Positions 7,992 through 17,479 of a stretch of DNA of 51,374 bases are shown piece by piece. The notes beneath the pieces were generated by a model. It did not search any database. It saw only the letters and a list, made by a program, of their open reading frames with translations, and was not told the DNA's origin. Positions within the stretch are counted from its first letter, which is position 1; every line of letters begins with the position of its first letter. The translations under genes were made by a program, and so were the position numbers. The DNA is taken from the NCBI GenBank assembly GCA_964513465.1, contig CAZEMR010000016.1, positions 1 to 51,374 on the forward strand, given 5' to 3'. Origin of the DNA: CAZEMR01 sp964513465. GTDB taxonomy: Bacteria > Bacteroidota > Ignavibacteria > Kapaibacteriales > UBA2268.

Positions 7992-9290
7992 TTAATTTTC
8001 TTTTATTTCCCAATACATTTCGTCGCGGAGCTCCTGCACCCATTTGTCGTATAGCTTCAGGCGCTTGACCATCATGGCTTTCTGCTCGATGATGTCGTAA
8101 TCCTGCTCCAGATCGGGTTCGTGGGCAGGGTTAAAGTCCGCTTTATATATAATATGCATCGCGGGTTTGGTCGGATCGCCAGCATACTGGATCGGATCGG
8201 TCACTTCGCCGACCTCGATTTTGTTCAGCGCCTCGCGCATCTGCGGCGTAAGCTGATCTTCCGAGATTTTGCCGATTTTGCCGCCGAATCCACGGGTCTC
8301 CTGATCCTCGGAAAGCCCTTTGGCCAATTCTTTGAAATCCTCACCGCCCTCGACTCGTTTTTTAATGTCAAGCAAAAATTCTTTTGCTTTTTCGCGGTCG
8401 GCCGTCGACTGGCCCAGCTTAAACAGGATATGGCGGGCATGGATAGCGTCCTCGCGTTTTTCGATTGTCTCGATCAGATGGAATCCGAGCGGAGTCTCGA
8501 CCGGATATGATACCTCGCCGGGCTGCAGTTTATATGCTGCTTCCTCGAATTCGGGGAAAAATTTGCCGCGCTGCACCCATCCGAGGTCGCCGCCGGCCGC
8601 AGCGGTACCGCTCTGCGCGCTGTAACGCTTCGCAAATTCCGCAAAATCGCCGCCGGAGATTATCGAATCGCGCACGCGGGTGGCGAGTTTATATATGTCC
8701 TCTTTGGCGGTCTCGTCGGTGCGTATATTGCGCACTATGTGGTAAAGCTCCATCGACGCAGGCACGGTCTGAAGCGAGTCTTTATATTCATTATAAAAGT
8801 TCTCGACTTCTTTAGGGGTTACCTTGATGTTGCCGAACTTCTGCTGGCGTATCTTATTAGCAAGCAGGGTTTTGCGAATCTCCTCCTTGTATTCGTACTT
8901 CAGGCGCGAGATCGACATCTGATAGACGTCCTCGACCCTTTTTTCAGATCCATAGCGCATTATCAGCGACTTGACGAGGTCGTCCATCTGCTGGGTGATT
9001 TCCTCCTGGCTGACCTCTATGGAATCCTCCACTGCGCGCGCCACCACCAGCTTTTCGTTGATGATTGATTCGAGCACCTGGCGGCGGAGTTCCGGATCGT
9101 CGGGATTAACCGAGGGGTCCTGGTAGGCCATCGCCCTCACCTGGTCGTTGAGTTCGGAAAGCATCACAATTTCGTTGCCCACTACTGCGACTATCTCGTC
9201 TACCCGTTCCTCCTGAGCGGAGGAAATAAGTCCGGACGCGATAAATATAATTGCAATTACGGCAAGTATTTTCAAATTATTAAAAGTCAT
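7992..9290 (-). CDS. SurA-like periplasmic peptidyl-prolyl isomerase
   Basis: A 432-residue exported chaperone/isomerase. The N-terminus is a signal peptide (hydrophobic core about 8-22, ending near SSAQ). A SurA-type N-terminal helical domain follows (VDEIVAVVGNEIVMLSELN), then two parvulin domains: about 170-275 (ELYHIVRNI to GFHLIETIEKR) and about 280-385 (IHARHILFKLGQ onward). SurA proteins help outer-membrane proteins fold in the periplasm. It is directly downstream of a second parvulin gene on the same strand (13 nt gap), so the two are probably one operon closed by the terminator at 7935-7968. Length matches E. coli SurA (428). Confidence 0.88.
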   Translation of the reverse strand: MTFNNLKILAVIAIIFIASGLISSAQEERVDEIVAVVGNEIVMLSELNDQVRAMAYQDPSVNPDDPELRRQVLESIINEKLVVARAVEDSIEVSQEEITQQMDDLVKSLIMRYGSEKRVEDVYQMSISRLKYEYKEEIRKTLLANKIRQQKFGNIKVTPKEVENFYNEYKDSLQTVPASMELYHIVRNIRTDETAKEDIYKLATRVRDSIISGGDFAEFAKRYSAQSGTAAAGGDLGWVQRGKFFPEFEEAAYKLQPGEVSYPVETPLGFHLIETIEKREDAIHARHILFKLGQSTADREKAKEFLLDIKKRVEGGEDFKELAKGLSEDQETRGFGGKIGKISEDQLTPQMREALNKIEVGEVTDPIQYAGDPTKPAMHIIYKADFNPAHEPDLEQDYDIIEQKAMMVKRLKLYDKWVQELRDEMYWEIKEN

Positions 9291-9303
9291 AATTCCAAAT
9301 GTA

Positions 9304-11322
9304 TTATTTCAAAATTTCTTTGATTTCATCTTCATAAATTTTCACGTCGAATTTCTCGCGGGCGCGGGCGAGCCATTCGCGGCTGAGCCGTTTCTGGGTC
9401 ATATCCTGGAATTCCGGCGCAAAATCGGGAATCGCTTCCTCGAATGTTTTGACGCGCGGCTCTTCCATACCCTCGAGCTTGACTATCGACCAGCCCTTTT
9501 CGAATTCGATCGGGCCATAAATTTTGCCTATCTCGGCGCCGTTGTCCTCAATAAATTTAGCGAGGGCATTCTTTTGGGCCGAAACGGGTTCCCAGTCGCC
9601 GCCTTTTTCGCGGTAGCCGCTGCGCTGAGTATATTCAGTTGCATATTCCGCAAAATCGCCGCCACTGTTTAATTCCGAATATACGTGTTTTGCGGTCGAA
9701 TCGGAAACAAAATATATCTCCGCGAAATCATATTTCGTATCGGTCATATACTCATCTTTACGCTCAGCCCAGTATTTACGGGCGGCGGTGGTATCGAACT
9801 TCAGCTTATCCCATACTTCTTCGGCTTCGACACGGAAGAGGAGGATCCCATCGCGGAATTCATTCATAAGCGTTGCGAAGTCGGGATATTCCTTTTCGAG
9901 ATTCTTAGTCGCCTCGGCGAAAACGCGCGGGGTTATCAGCCGGTCGATCGCCCGCTTCAGCCCCTTCTCGTTGAGCGCGGTGCCGCGAAGGTCGCGGTTG
10001 GTCTCAAGCTCTTCGACGAAATCGCCTACTGTGGCTTTTTCGCCCAGCAATTTATATAATTCACGCTTGCGCAAATCTTTGTCGATGCCGGAAGTCCATG
10101 CCGAATCGAGATTTGTGCGGTTGGTATCCACCGCCGCAAGCATTTTGTCAAATGCGGCTTTATTCAATTCAAAACCGTAGTCATATTTTTTATTGTTAAT
10201 AAAATCTTCTTTATCCTGCGTGTAATATAATTTTTTGTAAAGCTGGCGCAATTCCTCGCGTTCGGCTTCCTCGTCGATTTGGAGAGTGGTATCGCGCAGT
10301 ATAATGTGAATTCCATAATCAGAAAATACTTTGCCGGATACCTCTTTGTCCTTCAGCGAGAAAAGCGCATCCTCGAATTCGGGAACCACATGGCGGCCGG
10401 TACTCTGGAATCCGGTCGATCGCGAATAATACCCAAGCGTTCCGCCCTTCATAGCGCTGGATGGGTCGTCGGAGAATTCCTCGGCAAGCCTTGCAAAATC
10501 GGCGCCCTCTTTGAGCAGCGCAATCAGGCTGTCGGCGCGTGCGGCTACCGATGCGGAATCGTCATCCATGCCCTCGGAGAGCAGGATATGCCGCGCACGG
10601 ACAATCTGGCGCGGAGCGTCGTCCAATAGTTTTATAATAAAATATCCGTAGCGAGTGCGAACCGGATCGGCGGTATAGCGGCCTTCCTCGAGCGAATATA
10701 CGGCTTCCTCGATCGGGCGCTGCACCTTGCCGGCGGTGATATAAGTCTGAATTTCGCCGCCGCGTTCCGCGGAATTTTTATCCTGCGAATACTGCTCGGC
10801 TACTTCGTCAAACGGGGTGCCGGACTCGAGCTCGGCCAGAGCAAGATTCAGATTGCGGAATGCCTCCATCGTATCGCCGGTGGCCACATTCGCAAAAGGA
10901 ATCAGAATAACTGCGAATTTCTTCTCGCGCCGGCGCATATCGAGCATTTTTTCGACGTTGGGCTGCAGAATCATTTTGTCGTAATAAAACGATTCGGCCA
11001 ATATGCGGCGATTGTTGCGGATATCGGCCGCCACAGCCGAGTCCTTGTCGTATCCGCGGCTGATCGCATCGAGCACCTTCAGGCGATAGTTTATATACAG
11101 TTCAAGAAAATCCCTGACGCTGTCGGCCGATACGCTTCCCAGATCGGCGTTCTCGCGGTTCATATTCTTGCGGAATGCCTTCTGGAGCTCTCCGAATGTA
11201 ATTTTCTCCGGGCCGACTTTTGCGACCACTTTGCCGGAATTATCCTGCGAATTCGCCGCAGGCGCCGTCATCAATGCGATTATGAATACTAAAATGATTG
11301 CCGGATAGATCGATTTCTTCAT
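9304..11322 (-). CDS. Large exported peptidyl-prolyl isomerase with up to three parvulin domains
   Basis: A 672-residue protein with a signal peptide (MKKSIYPAIILVFIIALM, cleavage near ANSQ). Three parvulin-like segments can be seen: about 130-235 (AVILIPFANV to YGYFIIKLLDD), 240-350 (VRARHILLSEG to GIHIILRD) and a diverged one near 545-645 (FAEIYFVSDS to KGWSIVKLEG). The first and third lack the HARHIL-type signature and may be structural. It probably works with the downstream SurA-like protein in outer-membrane protein folding or in T9SS cargo handling (inference). The SD is AAGGATC before ATG. It follows murC on the same strand after 128 nt of AT-rich DNA. Confidence 0.82.
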   Translation of the reverse strand: MKKSIYPAIILVFIIALMTAPAANSQDNSGKVVAKVGPEKITFGELQKAFRKNMNRENADLGSVSADSVRDFLELYINYRLKVLDAISRGYDKDSAVAADIRNNRRILAESFYYDKMILQPNVEKMLDMRRREKKFAVILIPFANVATGDTMEAFRNLNLALAELESGTPFDEVAEQYSQDKNSAERGGEIQTYITAGKVQRPIEEAVYSLEEGRYTADPVRTRYGYFIIKLLDDAPRQIVRARHILLSEGMDDDSASVAARADSLIALLKEGADFARLAEEFSDDPSSAMKGGTLGYYSRSTGFQSTGRHVVPEFEDALFSLKDKEVSGKVFSDYGIHIILRDTTLQIDEEAEREELRQLYKKLYYTQDKEDFINNKKYDYGFELNKAAFDKMLAAVDTNRTNLDSAWTSGIDKDLRKRELYKLLGEKATVGDFVEELETNRDLRGTALNEKGLKRAIDRLITPRVFAEATKNLEKEYPDFATLMNEFRDGILLFRVEAEEVWDKLKFDTTAARKYWAERKDEYMTDTKYDFAEIYFVSDSTAKHVYSELNSGGDFAEYATEYTQRSGYREKGGDWEPVSAQKNALAKFIEDNGAEIGKIYGPIEFEKGWSIVKLEGMEEPRVKTFEEAIPDFAPEFQDMTQKRLSREWLARAREKFDVKIYEDEIKEILK

Positions 11323-11450
11323 TTTTCTGATCCTTCTTATCTCTCAAATTTTTTATACATTTTTGTCTTCAATATACCTTAGACTATATAAATTAGAATA
11401 TATTTTTTATGATATTCCTTTATATTGGAATAAATTTATTAAAAAATCTA

Positions 11451-12824
11451 TTACTTTAATTCATTGTTGATCTCTTCGGCAATCCGCCAGATGCTCCCCG
11501 CGCCGAGTGTGATCACCATATCGCCCTCCTCGAGCATTGGCAATACTTCGCCGGTCAGCCGGTCGAAGTCGGGCACATAATTCACATTCCGGTGGCCATA
11601 GCCCGCAGCGGCGTCGGCTATCAGACGGCCGTCCACGCCTTCGATAGGCTTTTCGCGCGCCGGGTATACATCGGTCACCACCAGCACATCCGCCGAGTCG
11701 AAGCTGCGCCCGAAATCACGGTAGAAATCCCGCGTGCGGGTAAACGTATGCGGCTGGAATACGCAGACTATCCGGCGCTTCCATGCCCGCCGGGCGGCGT
11801 CGAGCGTGGCCTTCACCTCCGATGGGTGGTGCGCGTAATCGTCCACCACCATAATGCCGCGGTGCTCGCCTTTGATGTCGAACCGGCGATAAATTCCAGT
11901 GAATTCGCCAAGCGCAGCAGCAATGGTATCGAAGTCCATATCGAGTTGCAGCCCGACTGCGACGCTTGCCAGAGCATTCTTCAGATTGTGCTCTCCGGGC
12001 ACGTTAATGCGCAGCCTCCCGAGCCGTTCGCGGCCGTGGAAGATGGTGCATTCGGTGACGCTCTCGTTAAGCGAGATTTCCTCGGCGCGGACGTCGCAGT
12101 GCGGCGACATCCCGAATGTCACAACCTTTTTATTTATGCGCGATAATATTTCTTTTACTCCCGGGTCGTCCAGCCCGACAACTACAATCCCATAAAAGGG
12201 CACCTGCGAGGCAAACCGTACGAAAGAATCCTTCAGGTCGTCGAAGTCCTTATATATATCAAGGTGTTCCGGCTCGATATTATTAATCACCGCAATTGTA
12301 GGCGTAAGCTGCAGAAACGATCGGTCGAACTCGTCGGCCTCGACCACCGTCCATTCGCCTTCCCCGAGCCGGGCGTTCGTGCCGCCGAAGTCCTTCAGCC
12401 GCCCGCCGACGATAACCGTGGGGTCGAATCCCCCCTTGATCAGCAGAAGCCCCATCATCGACGTGGTGGTGGTTTTGCCGTGAGTACCCGATACCGCCAG
12501 CGAATAATTCAGCCGTGCGACCTCGGCCAGCATTTCGGCGCGGCGAATCACCGGGATGCCTTTCCGCAGCGCAGCGGCGGTTTCGGGGTTGTCCTCCGGC
12601 CGGACGGCGCTTGAATAAACAACTACCTCGGCAGAGGCGATATTATCCTCGGAGTGGCCAATTACCACGCGCGCACCGAGCGATTTCAGGTATTCGGTGT
12701 TTTCGCTCGGAGTCAGGTCGCTGCCGGATATTTCGAATCCCTGACTGAGCAGTATTTCGGCGATGCCGCTCATGCCGATGCCGCCAATGCCGACAAAATG
12801 AATTTTTGAGACTGTTGTGAACAT
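11451..12824 (-). CDS. murC: UDP-N-acetylmuramate-L-alanine ligase
   Basis: Cytoplasmic peptidoglycan precursor enzyme that adds L-alanine to UDP-MurNAc using ATP. The 457-residue length is normal. The N-terminal UDP-binding glycine motif is HFVGIGGIGMSGIAE (9-23), the ATP loop is GTHGKTTTT (113-121), and the central domain has EADEFDRSF and NNIEPEHLDIY. VDDYAHHPSE, typical of MurC, opens the C-terminal part. No other mur/fts genes are in view, so murC is separated from the dcw cluster or lies at its unseen edge. A TCCGGA element precedes the start (12832-12837). Confidence 0.95.
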   Translation of the reverse strand: MFTTVSKIHFVGIGGIGMSGIAEILLSQGFEISGSDLTPSENTEYLKSLGARVVIGHSEDNIASAEVVVYSSAVRPEDNPETAAALRKGIPVIRRAEMLAEVARLNYSLAVSGTHGKTTTTSMMGLLLIKGGFDPTVIVGGRLKDFGGTNARLGEGEWTVVEADEFDRSFLQLTPTIAVINNIEPEHLDIYKDFDDLKDSFVRFASQVPFYGIVVVGLDDPGVKEILSRINKKVVTFGMSPHCDVRAEEISLNESVTECTIFHGRERLGRLRINVPGEHNLKNALASVAVGLQLDMDFDTIAAALGEFTGIYRRFDIKGEHRGIMVVDDYAHHPSEVKATLDAARRAWKRRIVCVFQPHTFTRTRDFYRDFGRSFDSADVLVVTDVYPAREKPIEGVDGRLIADAAAGYGHRNVNYVPDFDRLTGEVLPMLEEGDMVITLGAGSIWRIAEEINNELK

Positions 12825-13162
12825 ATTATTTTCCGGAGATTTTCTTAGATTTTCGGATTAAATGCATAGATTACAAATATAAACATACATCGGGAGAGTT
12901 AACAGAAATTTAATTTTTTTATAATATTTTTATATCCAGGGAAAGAATTTGATTAAGCAAGACAGATATTCCGAATTATTTACAGATTTTGGAAAATATA
13001 ATTTTTTAAAATATTTAAAATTCTTAATTTGGCATAACCTCCCAGTCCCAAATGACACGTAACATATTTAAAAATTATGACGTTCGCACACGCCGAATGT
13101 CAATTGTATACGTTTCTCAAAATTATATTCATTACTTTACGTTTAACATATAAAGAATACAT
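12825..13162. other. AT-rich divergent intergenic region
   Basis: This 338-bp gap separates the diverging murC and histidine kinase genes and must hold both promoters. It is very AT-rich apart from a short stretch around 13035-13110. I see no tRNA, ORF with an SD, or strong hairpin, and cannot place promoter boxes with confidence. Confidence 0.6.
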
Positions 13163-15169
13163 ATGATTAATGAAATATCCGAACCGAGTATTCAATATCG
13201 CGTAAATATAAATAATATGTCCAACGAGGAAATAGCAGATAAAATCAAACAGCTTCAGAAGGAGAAGTCCTATTTCGAAGCGCTCTCCGGGCAGCTATTG
13301 AGCGAGAACAAAAAGCTCGAGCGCATGTTGGATAAATACCTGCGTTTGTTCTACGATACGCCAGTCGGATATATCACAATCGACGAAAGCGGCGTCATCC
13401 GCGACGCCAACCGCGCATTTCTCGATACGATGCACGCCATCCGCGACAACGCAATCGGCGCGCCGATCACCAATTTTTTACATAAAGACAGTATGCCTGC
13501 CTATAATTTATTTTTCGAAAATATATTCCTTTCCGGCAATCCCGGCGAAGTAGAGCTGCGGCTAGTCCGACCCGACGGCGAAGACTTCGACGCCAGGCTC
13601 TCCGGCAATCTCGAGCATACCTCAGAGTCCGGTGGGCTGATAGCACGCATCACCGCCGAGGACATCAGCGAACGCAAGCAGCGCGAACAGCAGATAATCG
13701 ACAGCGAGGAAAACTACCGCGTGCTTATCGAGCACCAGGACGACTACCTGCTGAAAATCGCCACAAACGGCCAGATACTGTTCGCCAGCCCATCATTCTG
13801 CGATATTTTCCGCACCTCCGAAGCCCAGCTTCGGGAAAAAAATATTCTCGATTTCGTGGCCCCGGGCGCAAAGTCCGAGCTGGCTGCCTGTATCGAATCG
13901 CTTGGAGCGCCACCTTTCCGCAAGTATTTCGATATGCCCGCCGATACTCCATCGGGGCGTATATATATATCATGGGCATGCAAAAGCGTGCTCGACAGCT
14001 CAGGCAGGCCAGTCGCACACGTCGGAGTCGGACGCGACATCACACGCCAGAAAATGGCCGAACAGAAGCTCCGCGAATCCGAAGCCACCGCCCGCGCGCT
14101 TATCAACGCACCGACAGACTTTGTGGTATTGGTAGACCGCAGCGGCGATATAATATCGGGCAATAAAGTTGCCGCACGCAAATTCGATATCGGTATCGAC
14201 GATCTCGAAGGAAGATTTTTCTTTGATTATTTTAATAATGAAAGGCGCGATTTCCTGCAGGATTTATTCGAAGAAGTAATCAAATCCGGCAAGTCCGTTC
14301 GTTTCGAGAACCAGTTCTGGAGCGAATGGTACGACGTCGTGGTCTATCCGATCATCGACGGCGAACACGCCAGCAAGGTGGCATTTGTGGCCCGCGACAT
14401 CTCCATAATTAAGCGCGACGAACAGGAAATGCAGAAACTTTTCGACGAAATCGCACGCTCGGAGCAGAAACTTTCCGAATTAAACGAAAGCAAAGATAAA
14501 TTCTTCTCGATAATTTCGCACGACCTGAAAAGTCCGCTGCAGTCGCTGATGCTCGTCTCCAATATGCTGCGACGAAACGCCGAGAGCCTAAGCCGCGAAG
14601 ATATCTGCGAATACGCCGACGATCTGAACAATACCGCCGGCAATCTATATAAATTGCTCGAAAACCTTTTGCACTGGTCGCGAATTCAGCGCGGAGCAAT
14701 CGACTTCAACCCGGAGTCCTTCGCACTGCGCAAGCTGGCCGACGAATCGATCAATATAGTAATCGACGCCGCCAATCGAAAGAAGATCGAAATGAGCAAT
14801 AATATTCCGCCTGATATCATCCCCCGGGCCGATATAAACATGACCAACACTGTGCTGCGCAACCTATTGAGCAACGCCATCAAATTCACTCCCGAAGGCG
14901 GAAGCATCATGATAGAGGCAGACGATAACGAAGATATGATCGAAGTCCGCGTAGTCGACAGCGGCCGAGGTATGCCGCCGGAAATACTCGACTCGCTGTT
15001 CCGCATCGGGCGGCAGACCACCACCCCCGGCACAAATGACGAAAAAGGCTCCGGCATCGGCCTCATTCTCTGCCGCGAGCTGGTAGAAAAGCAGGGCGGC
15101 CAAATCAGCGCAAGCAGCGCCGAAGGCGAAGGCTCGACATTCCGATTCACATTGCCCAAAAACAAATAA
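13163..15169 (+). CDS. Soluble histidine kinase with three PAS domains
   Basis: A 668-residue sensor kinase with no membrane segment, so it senses a cytoplasmic signal. A short coiled coil (about 20-58) leads to PAS domains near 60-175, 190-300 and 308-420; each of the first two is followed by a PAC-like segment (ITAEDISERKQ, VGRDITRQK). The HisKA region carries phospho-acceptor His453 in FSIISHDLKSP, and the ATPase domain has N-box NLLSNAIKF, G1 VDSGRGMP and G2 GSGIGLIL. No response regulator is adjacent, so it is an orphan kinase here. Its stop directly abuts the stop of the convergent C-N hydrolase. There is no clear SD before the ATG. Confidence 0.9.
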   Translation: MINEISEPSIQYRVNINNMSNEEIADKIKQLQKEKSYFEALSGQLLSENKKLERMLDKYLRLFYDTPVGYITIDESGVIRDANRAFLDTMHAIRDNAIGAPITNFLHKDSMPAYNLFFENIFLSGNPGEVELRLVRPDGEDFDARLSGNLEHTSESGGLIARITAEDISERKQREQQIIDSEENYRVLIEHQDDYLLKIATNGQILFASPSFCDIFRTSEAQLREKNILDFVAPGAKSELAACIESLGAPPFRKYFDMPADTPSGRIYISWACKSVLDSSGRPVAHVGVGRDITRQKMAEQKLRESEATARALINAPTDFVVLVDRSGDIISGNKVAARKFDIGIDDLEGRFFFDYFNNERRDFLQDLFEEVIKSGKSVRFENQFWSEWYDVVVYPIIDGEHASKVAFVARDISIIKRDEQEMQKLFDEIARSEQKLSELNESKDKFFSIISHDLKSPLQSLMLVSNMLRRNAESLSREDICEYADDLNNTAGNLYKLLENLLHWSRIQRGAIDFNPESFALRKLADESINIVIDAANRKKIEMSNNIPPDIIPRADINMTNTVLRNLLSNAIKFTPEGGSIMIEADDNEDMIEVRVVDSGRGMPPEILDSLFRIGRQTTTPGTNDEKGSGIGLILCRELVEKQGGQISASSAEGEGSTFRFTLPKNK

Positions 15170-15967
15170 TTATCTATACATTTCCGGCCTGCGGTCGGAG
15201 AATAAATCATTGAATTCATTGAACTTCTTGTCGCGCGTGGCGGCGGGATCGATCTCTGCGCTCAGCACTATTTCCTCCTCGGGGCCGGCGATTGCCATCG
15301 GCTGGCCATTATATCCATAAATTGCCGATTTACCATTGAAAAACAGCTCTTCGCCGCCGGAGCTCTCCCGGCCAATGCGATTTGCAACCGCGAGGTATAC
15401 CTTGTTCTCGAGCGCACGGGCAGGCATCACAAGGTGCCAGACGTCCGTCACCAGATTCGACGGGCAGATAATCAGATCGGCGCCATTGAGCGCAAGTGCG
15501 CGCGCAGCCTCGGGGAATCGCCAGTCGTAGCAGATCATAGTGCCGATATTGATATCCCGCGGCGCATAATAGATATTGAAGAATCCGCGGTCGCCCGCAT
15601 CGAAGCAGAAGCGCTCTTTGTAGAACAGATGAGTCTTGCGGTATGCCCGGCTTGCGGACTCATCGGGAAAGAGAATCGCTGCCGAATTATACAGCTTCTC
15701 GCCGTCTATCTCGGGGAATCCCAATGCAATGATCTTATCCCGCTCTTTGGCGATCTTCTGGAAATGCGCTGTGGTCTCGCCGCCGAAGGGTTCGGCGTAC
15801 TTCTCGGTTTCGCTCCTATTCTGAAAAAAATAGCCGGTGGTGGCAAGCTCCGGGAAGATAATTATATCGGAATCGGAATTTTCGATATAAGATGTAATTG
15901 TTTCGATATTTCTTTCTTTTTCTCCGAAAATCGGGAAAAACTGCACGACTGAGATTTTTTGCTTCAT
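15170..15967 (-). CDS. Carbon-nitrogen hydrolase (nitrilase superfamily)
   Basis: A 265-residue cytoplasmic amidase/nitrilase-fold enzyme with the full catalytic triad: Glu40 (FPELATTGY), Lys111 (YRKTHLF) and Cys146 (TMICYDWRFPE). The CYDWRFPE context is closest to omega-amidase/NIT2-like and related small amidohydrolases rather than true nitrilases, but the substrate cannot be assigned. The gene stands alone, convergent with the PAS kinase. Confidence 0.88.
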   Translation of the reverse strand: MKQKISVVQFFPIFGEKERNIETITSYIENSDSDIIIFPELATTGYFFQNRSETEKYAEPFGGETTAHFQKIAKERDKIIALGFPEIDGEKLYNSAAILFPDESASRAYRKTHLFYKERFCFDAGDRGFFNIYYAPRDINIGTMICYDWRFPEAARALALNGADLIICPSNLVTDVWHLVMPARALENKVYLAVANRIGRESSGGEELFFNGKSAIYGYNGQPMAIAGPEEEIVLSAEIDPAATRDKKFNEFNDLFSDRRPEMYR

Positions 15968-16074
15968 TGATTTTATGCGTAATATTTAACTAACGGATTT
16001 GAATTAATAGGATAGAAAAAAATAAGCAATTATTGACAATTATAAAAATCTGCCTGCGCAAATAATTAACATAT

Positions 16075-17034
16075 TTAAATAATCAAAATGACAATCAGCA
16101 TAATTATCGCTGCAAACGCAACCCCGGATAGCCACAATCCGATATTACTGCGGTTTTCGTTCGATTTTGCCGAGCGGCGCAGCTCGTCTATGTTCCGGCG
16201 CAGCGCTTCGATCTGCGGCCCGTAATCCGGCGGTATGTCGGATGGCTGCTGTGGCTCGGAGATGGCCGGGCGGGACTGCTCCCGGGATTCTTCTTTCGTC
16301 GGTTTTTCTGGTATATATATATCCGAGGCGGATTCGAGCCTGTCGTGGATTTCCTCTATCCGCAGCTCCACCTGCTGGTTGAGCTCATCGATCTGGTCAA
16401 TTATCATTTTGTTAATCTTACGCGTCAGATCTTTCATTTCGGCAATTTTGTCGTTCAGCTCCGAAATACTAATTTGTCGGCGGTTGAGCTCGGCGATCTG
16501 ATTATCCGTAATATTGGTAAGTTTTTTCTCGTATCCTATGAATTTGCTCTCGAGCGTGCGCAGCTTGCCCACGATTTTCTCTTCGAGCTTCTCGCTTTCG
16601 CGCGACAGCTCTTCGCCGATGCGGTCGCGCACGGACATAAGGGTGGCATACAGCTCATTTTCGGCTTTGCGCTTGAATTGGGGAATTGTTCGGTCGAGCT
16701 CATCGGCCTGGTTTTTCACATTTTCGTATAGCGATTCGAGCTTTTCGCGCAGCTCGCGCACCCGGTCGAGCTCGGAATACAGCCCCAGGGTTTTATTGGT
16801 CTTATCCTGCAGCCGGCGGATATTTTCCTCGGTGGCCTCTTTGTTGGATTCGATGGACTTGCCGACCTCGGACGACAGCTCGGCGATCAGATACTCGAGA
16901 TTATGCCGGTCGCGGTTGATGTCGCGAATGGCCTGCTCTATCTGTCCGAATGCCCGCGTGTAATCTGCGGCCTGCTCTTTTACCTTTTGGAACAGTCCTT
17001 CTACCTGCGGGCTTAATGATCCTTTTCTCTCCAT
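16075..17034 (-). CDS. Tail-anchored coiled-coil protein of unknown function
   Basis: A 319-residue protein not assigned to a family. Almost all of residues 10-235 is predicted coiled coil by its regular Leu/Ile/Glu/Lys pattern. A proline-rich linker follows (about 240-265, with SRPAISEPQQPSDIPP), then a short second helix and a single C-terminal hydrophobic segment (LWLSGVAFAAIIMLIVILII). There is no signal peptide, so it is probably cytoplasmic and anchored to the inner membrane by its tail. It overlaps the preceding 92-residue gene by 22 nt, indicating translational coupling. It could be a scaffold for an envelope or cytoskeletal complex; this is speculation. Confidence 0.8.
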   Translation of the reverse strand: MERKGSLSPQVEGLFQKVKEQAADYTRAFGQIEQAIRDINRDRHNLEYLIAELSSEVGKSIESNKEATEENIRRLQDKTNKTLGLYSELDRVRELREKLESLYENVKNQADELDRTIPQFKRKAENELYATLMSVRDRIGEELSRESEKLEEKIVGKLRTLESKFIGYEKKLTNITDNQIAELNRRQISISELNDKIAEMKDLTRKINKMIIDQIDELNQQVELRIEEIHDRLESASDIYIPEKPTKEESREQSRPAISEPQQPSDIPPDYGPQIEALRRNIDELRRSAKSNENRSNIGLWLSGVAFAAIIMLIVILII

Positions 17035-17291
17035 GGCTTTGTATATTCCAGAAAAAATCCGAAACTTGCGGCAAGCTGCTCCAGAAAATACGCTTCGACT
17101 TCGGGCACCGGCTCGTCGGAGTATTCATACATCAGCGCGATCATCTCGCGGCGGAAATCCGGATCGCCTGCGAATTTATCGCGCTGGCGGTCGAGCAGAT
17201 ATCCGCGCAGCTCGCCCGCCTGGGCAAGCTCTTCGTAGAATGTCCGCGGGCTGATTATCTCTCGTATTCTGTCGATGGCGCTTCGGGGCAT
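17013..17291 (-). CDS. Small hypothetical protein coupled to the coiled-coil gene
   Basis: A 92-residue protein I do not recognise. It is soluble, rich in Arg/Glu/aromatic residues, and probably all-helical (RSAIDRIREI, YLLDRQRDKF, EVEAYFLEQLAASFGFFLEY). Its 3' end overlaps the coiled-coil gene by 22 nt in another frame, so the products are likely made together. The pair is divergent from the rel gene across a 188-bp AT-rich gap. Confidence 0.65.
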   Translation of the reverse strand: MPRSAIDRIREIISPRTFYEELAQAGELRGYLLDRQRDKFAGDPDFRREMIALMYEYSDEPVPEVEAYFLEQLAASFGFFLEYTKPWREKDH

Positions 17292-17479
17292 AGGCCGCCT
17301 GCTGTATTAATTAATATGCCGGCAAAGGCAATTTGGCAATATACATATATATCGGTAAAATCGCGCCAAAACTTAAAAATTTGTAAATATTAACTGATAA
17401 TAATATTTGCATTTACTCGTTCATATCTTGTACATTCAGCCATCACTTTTTCAGGGCCTTTTCCGGAGATTTTTATCGC

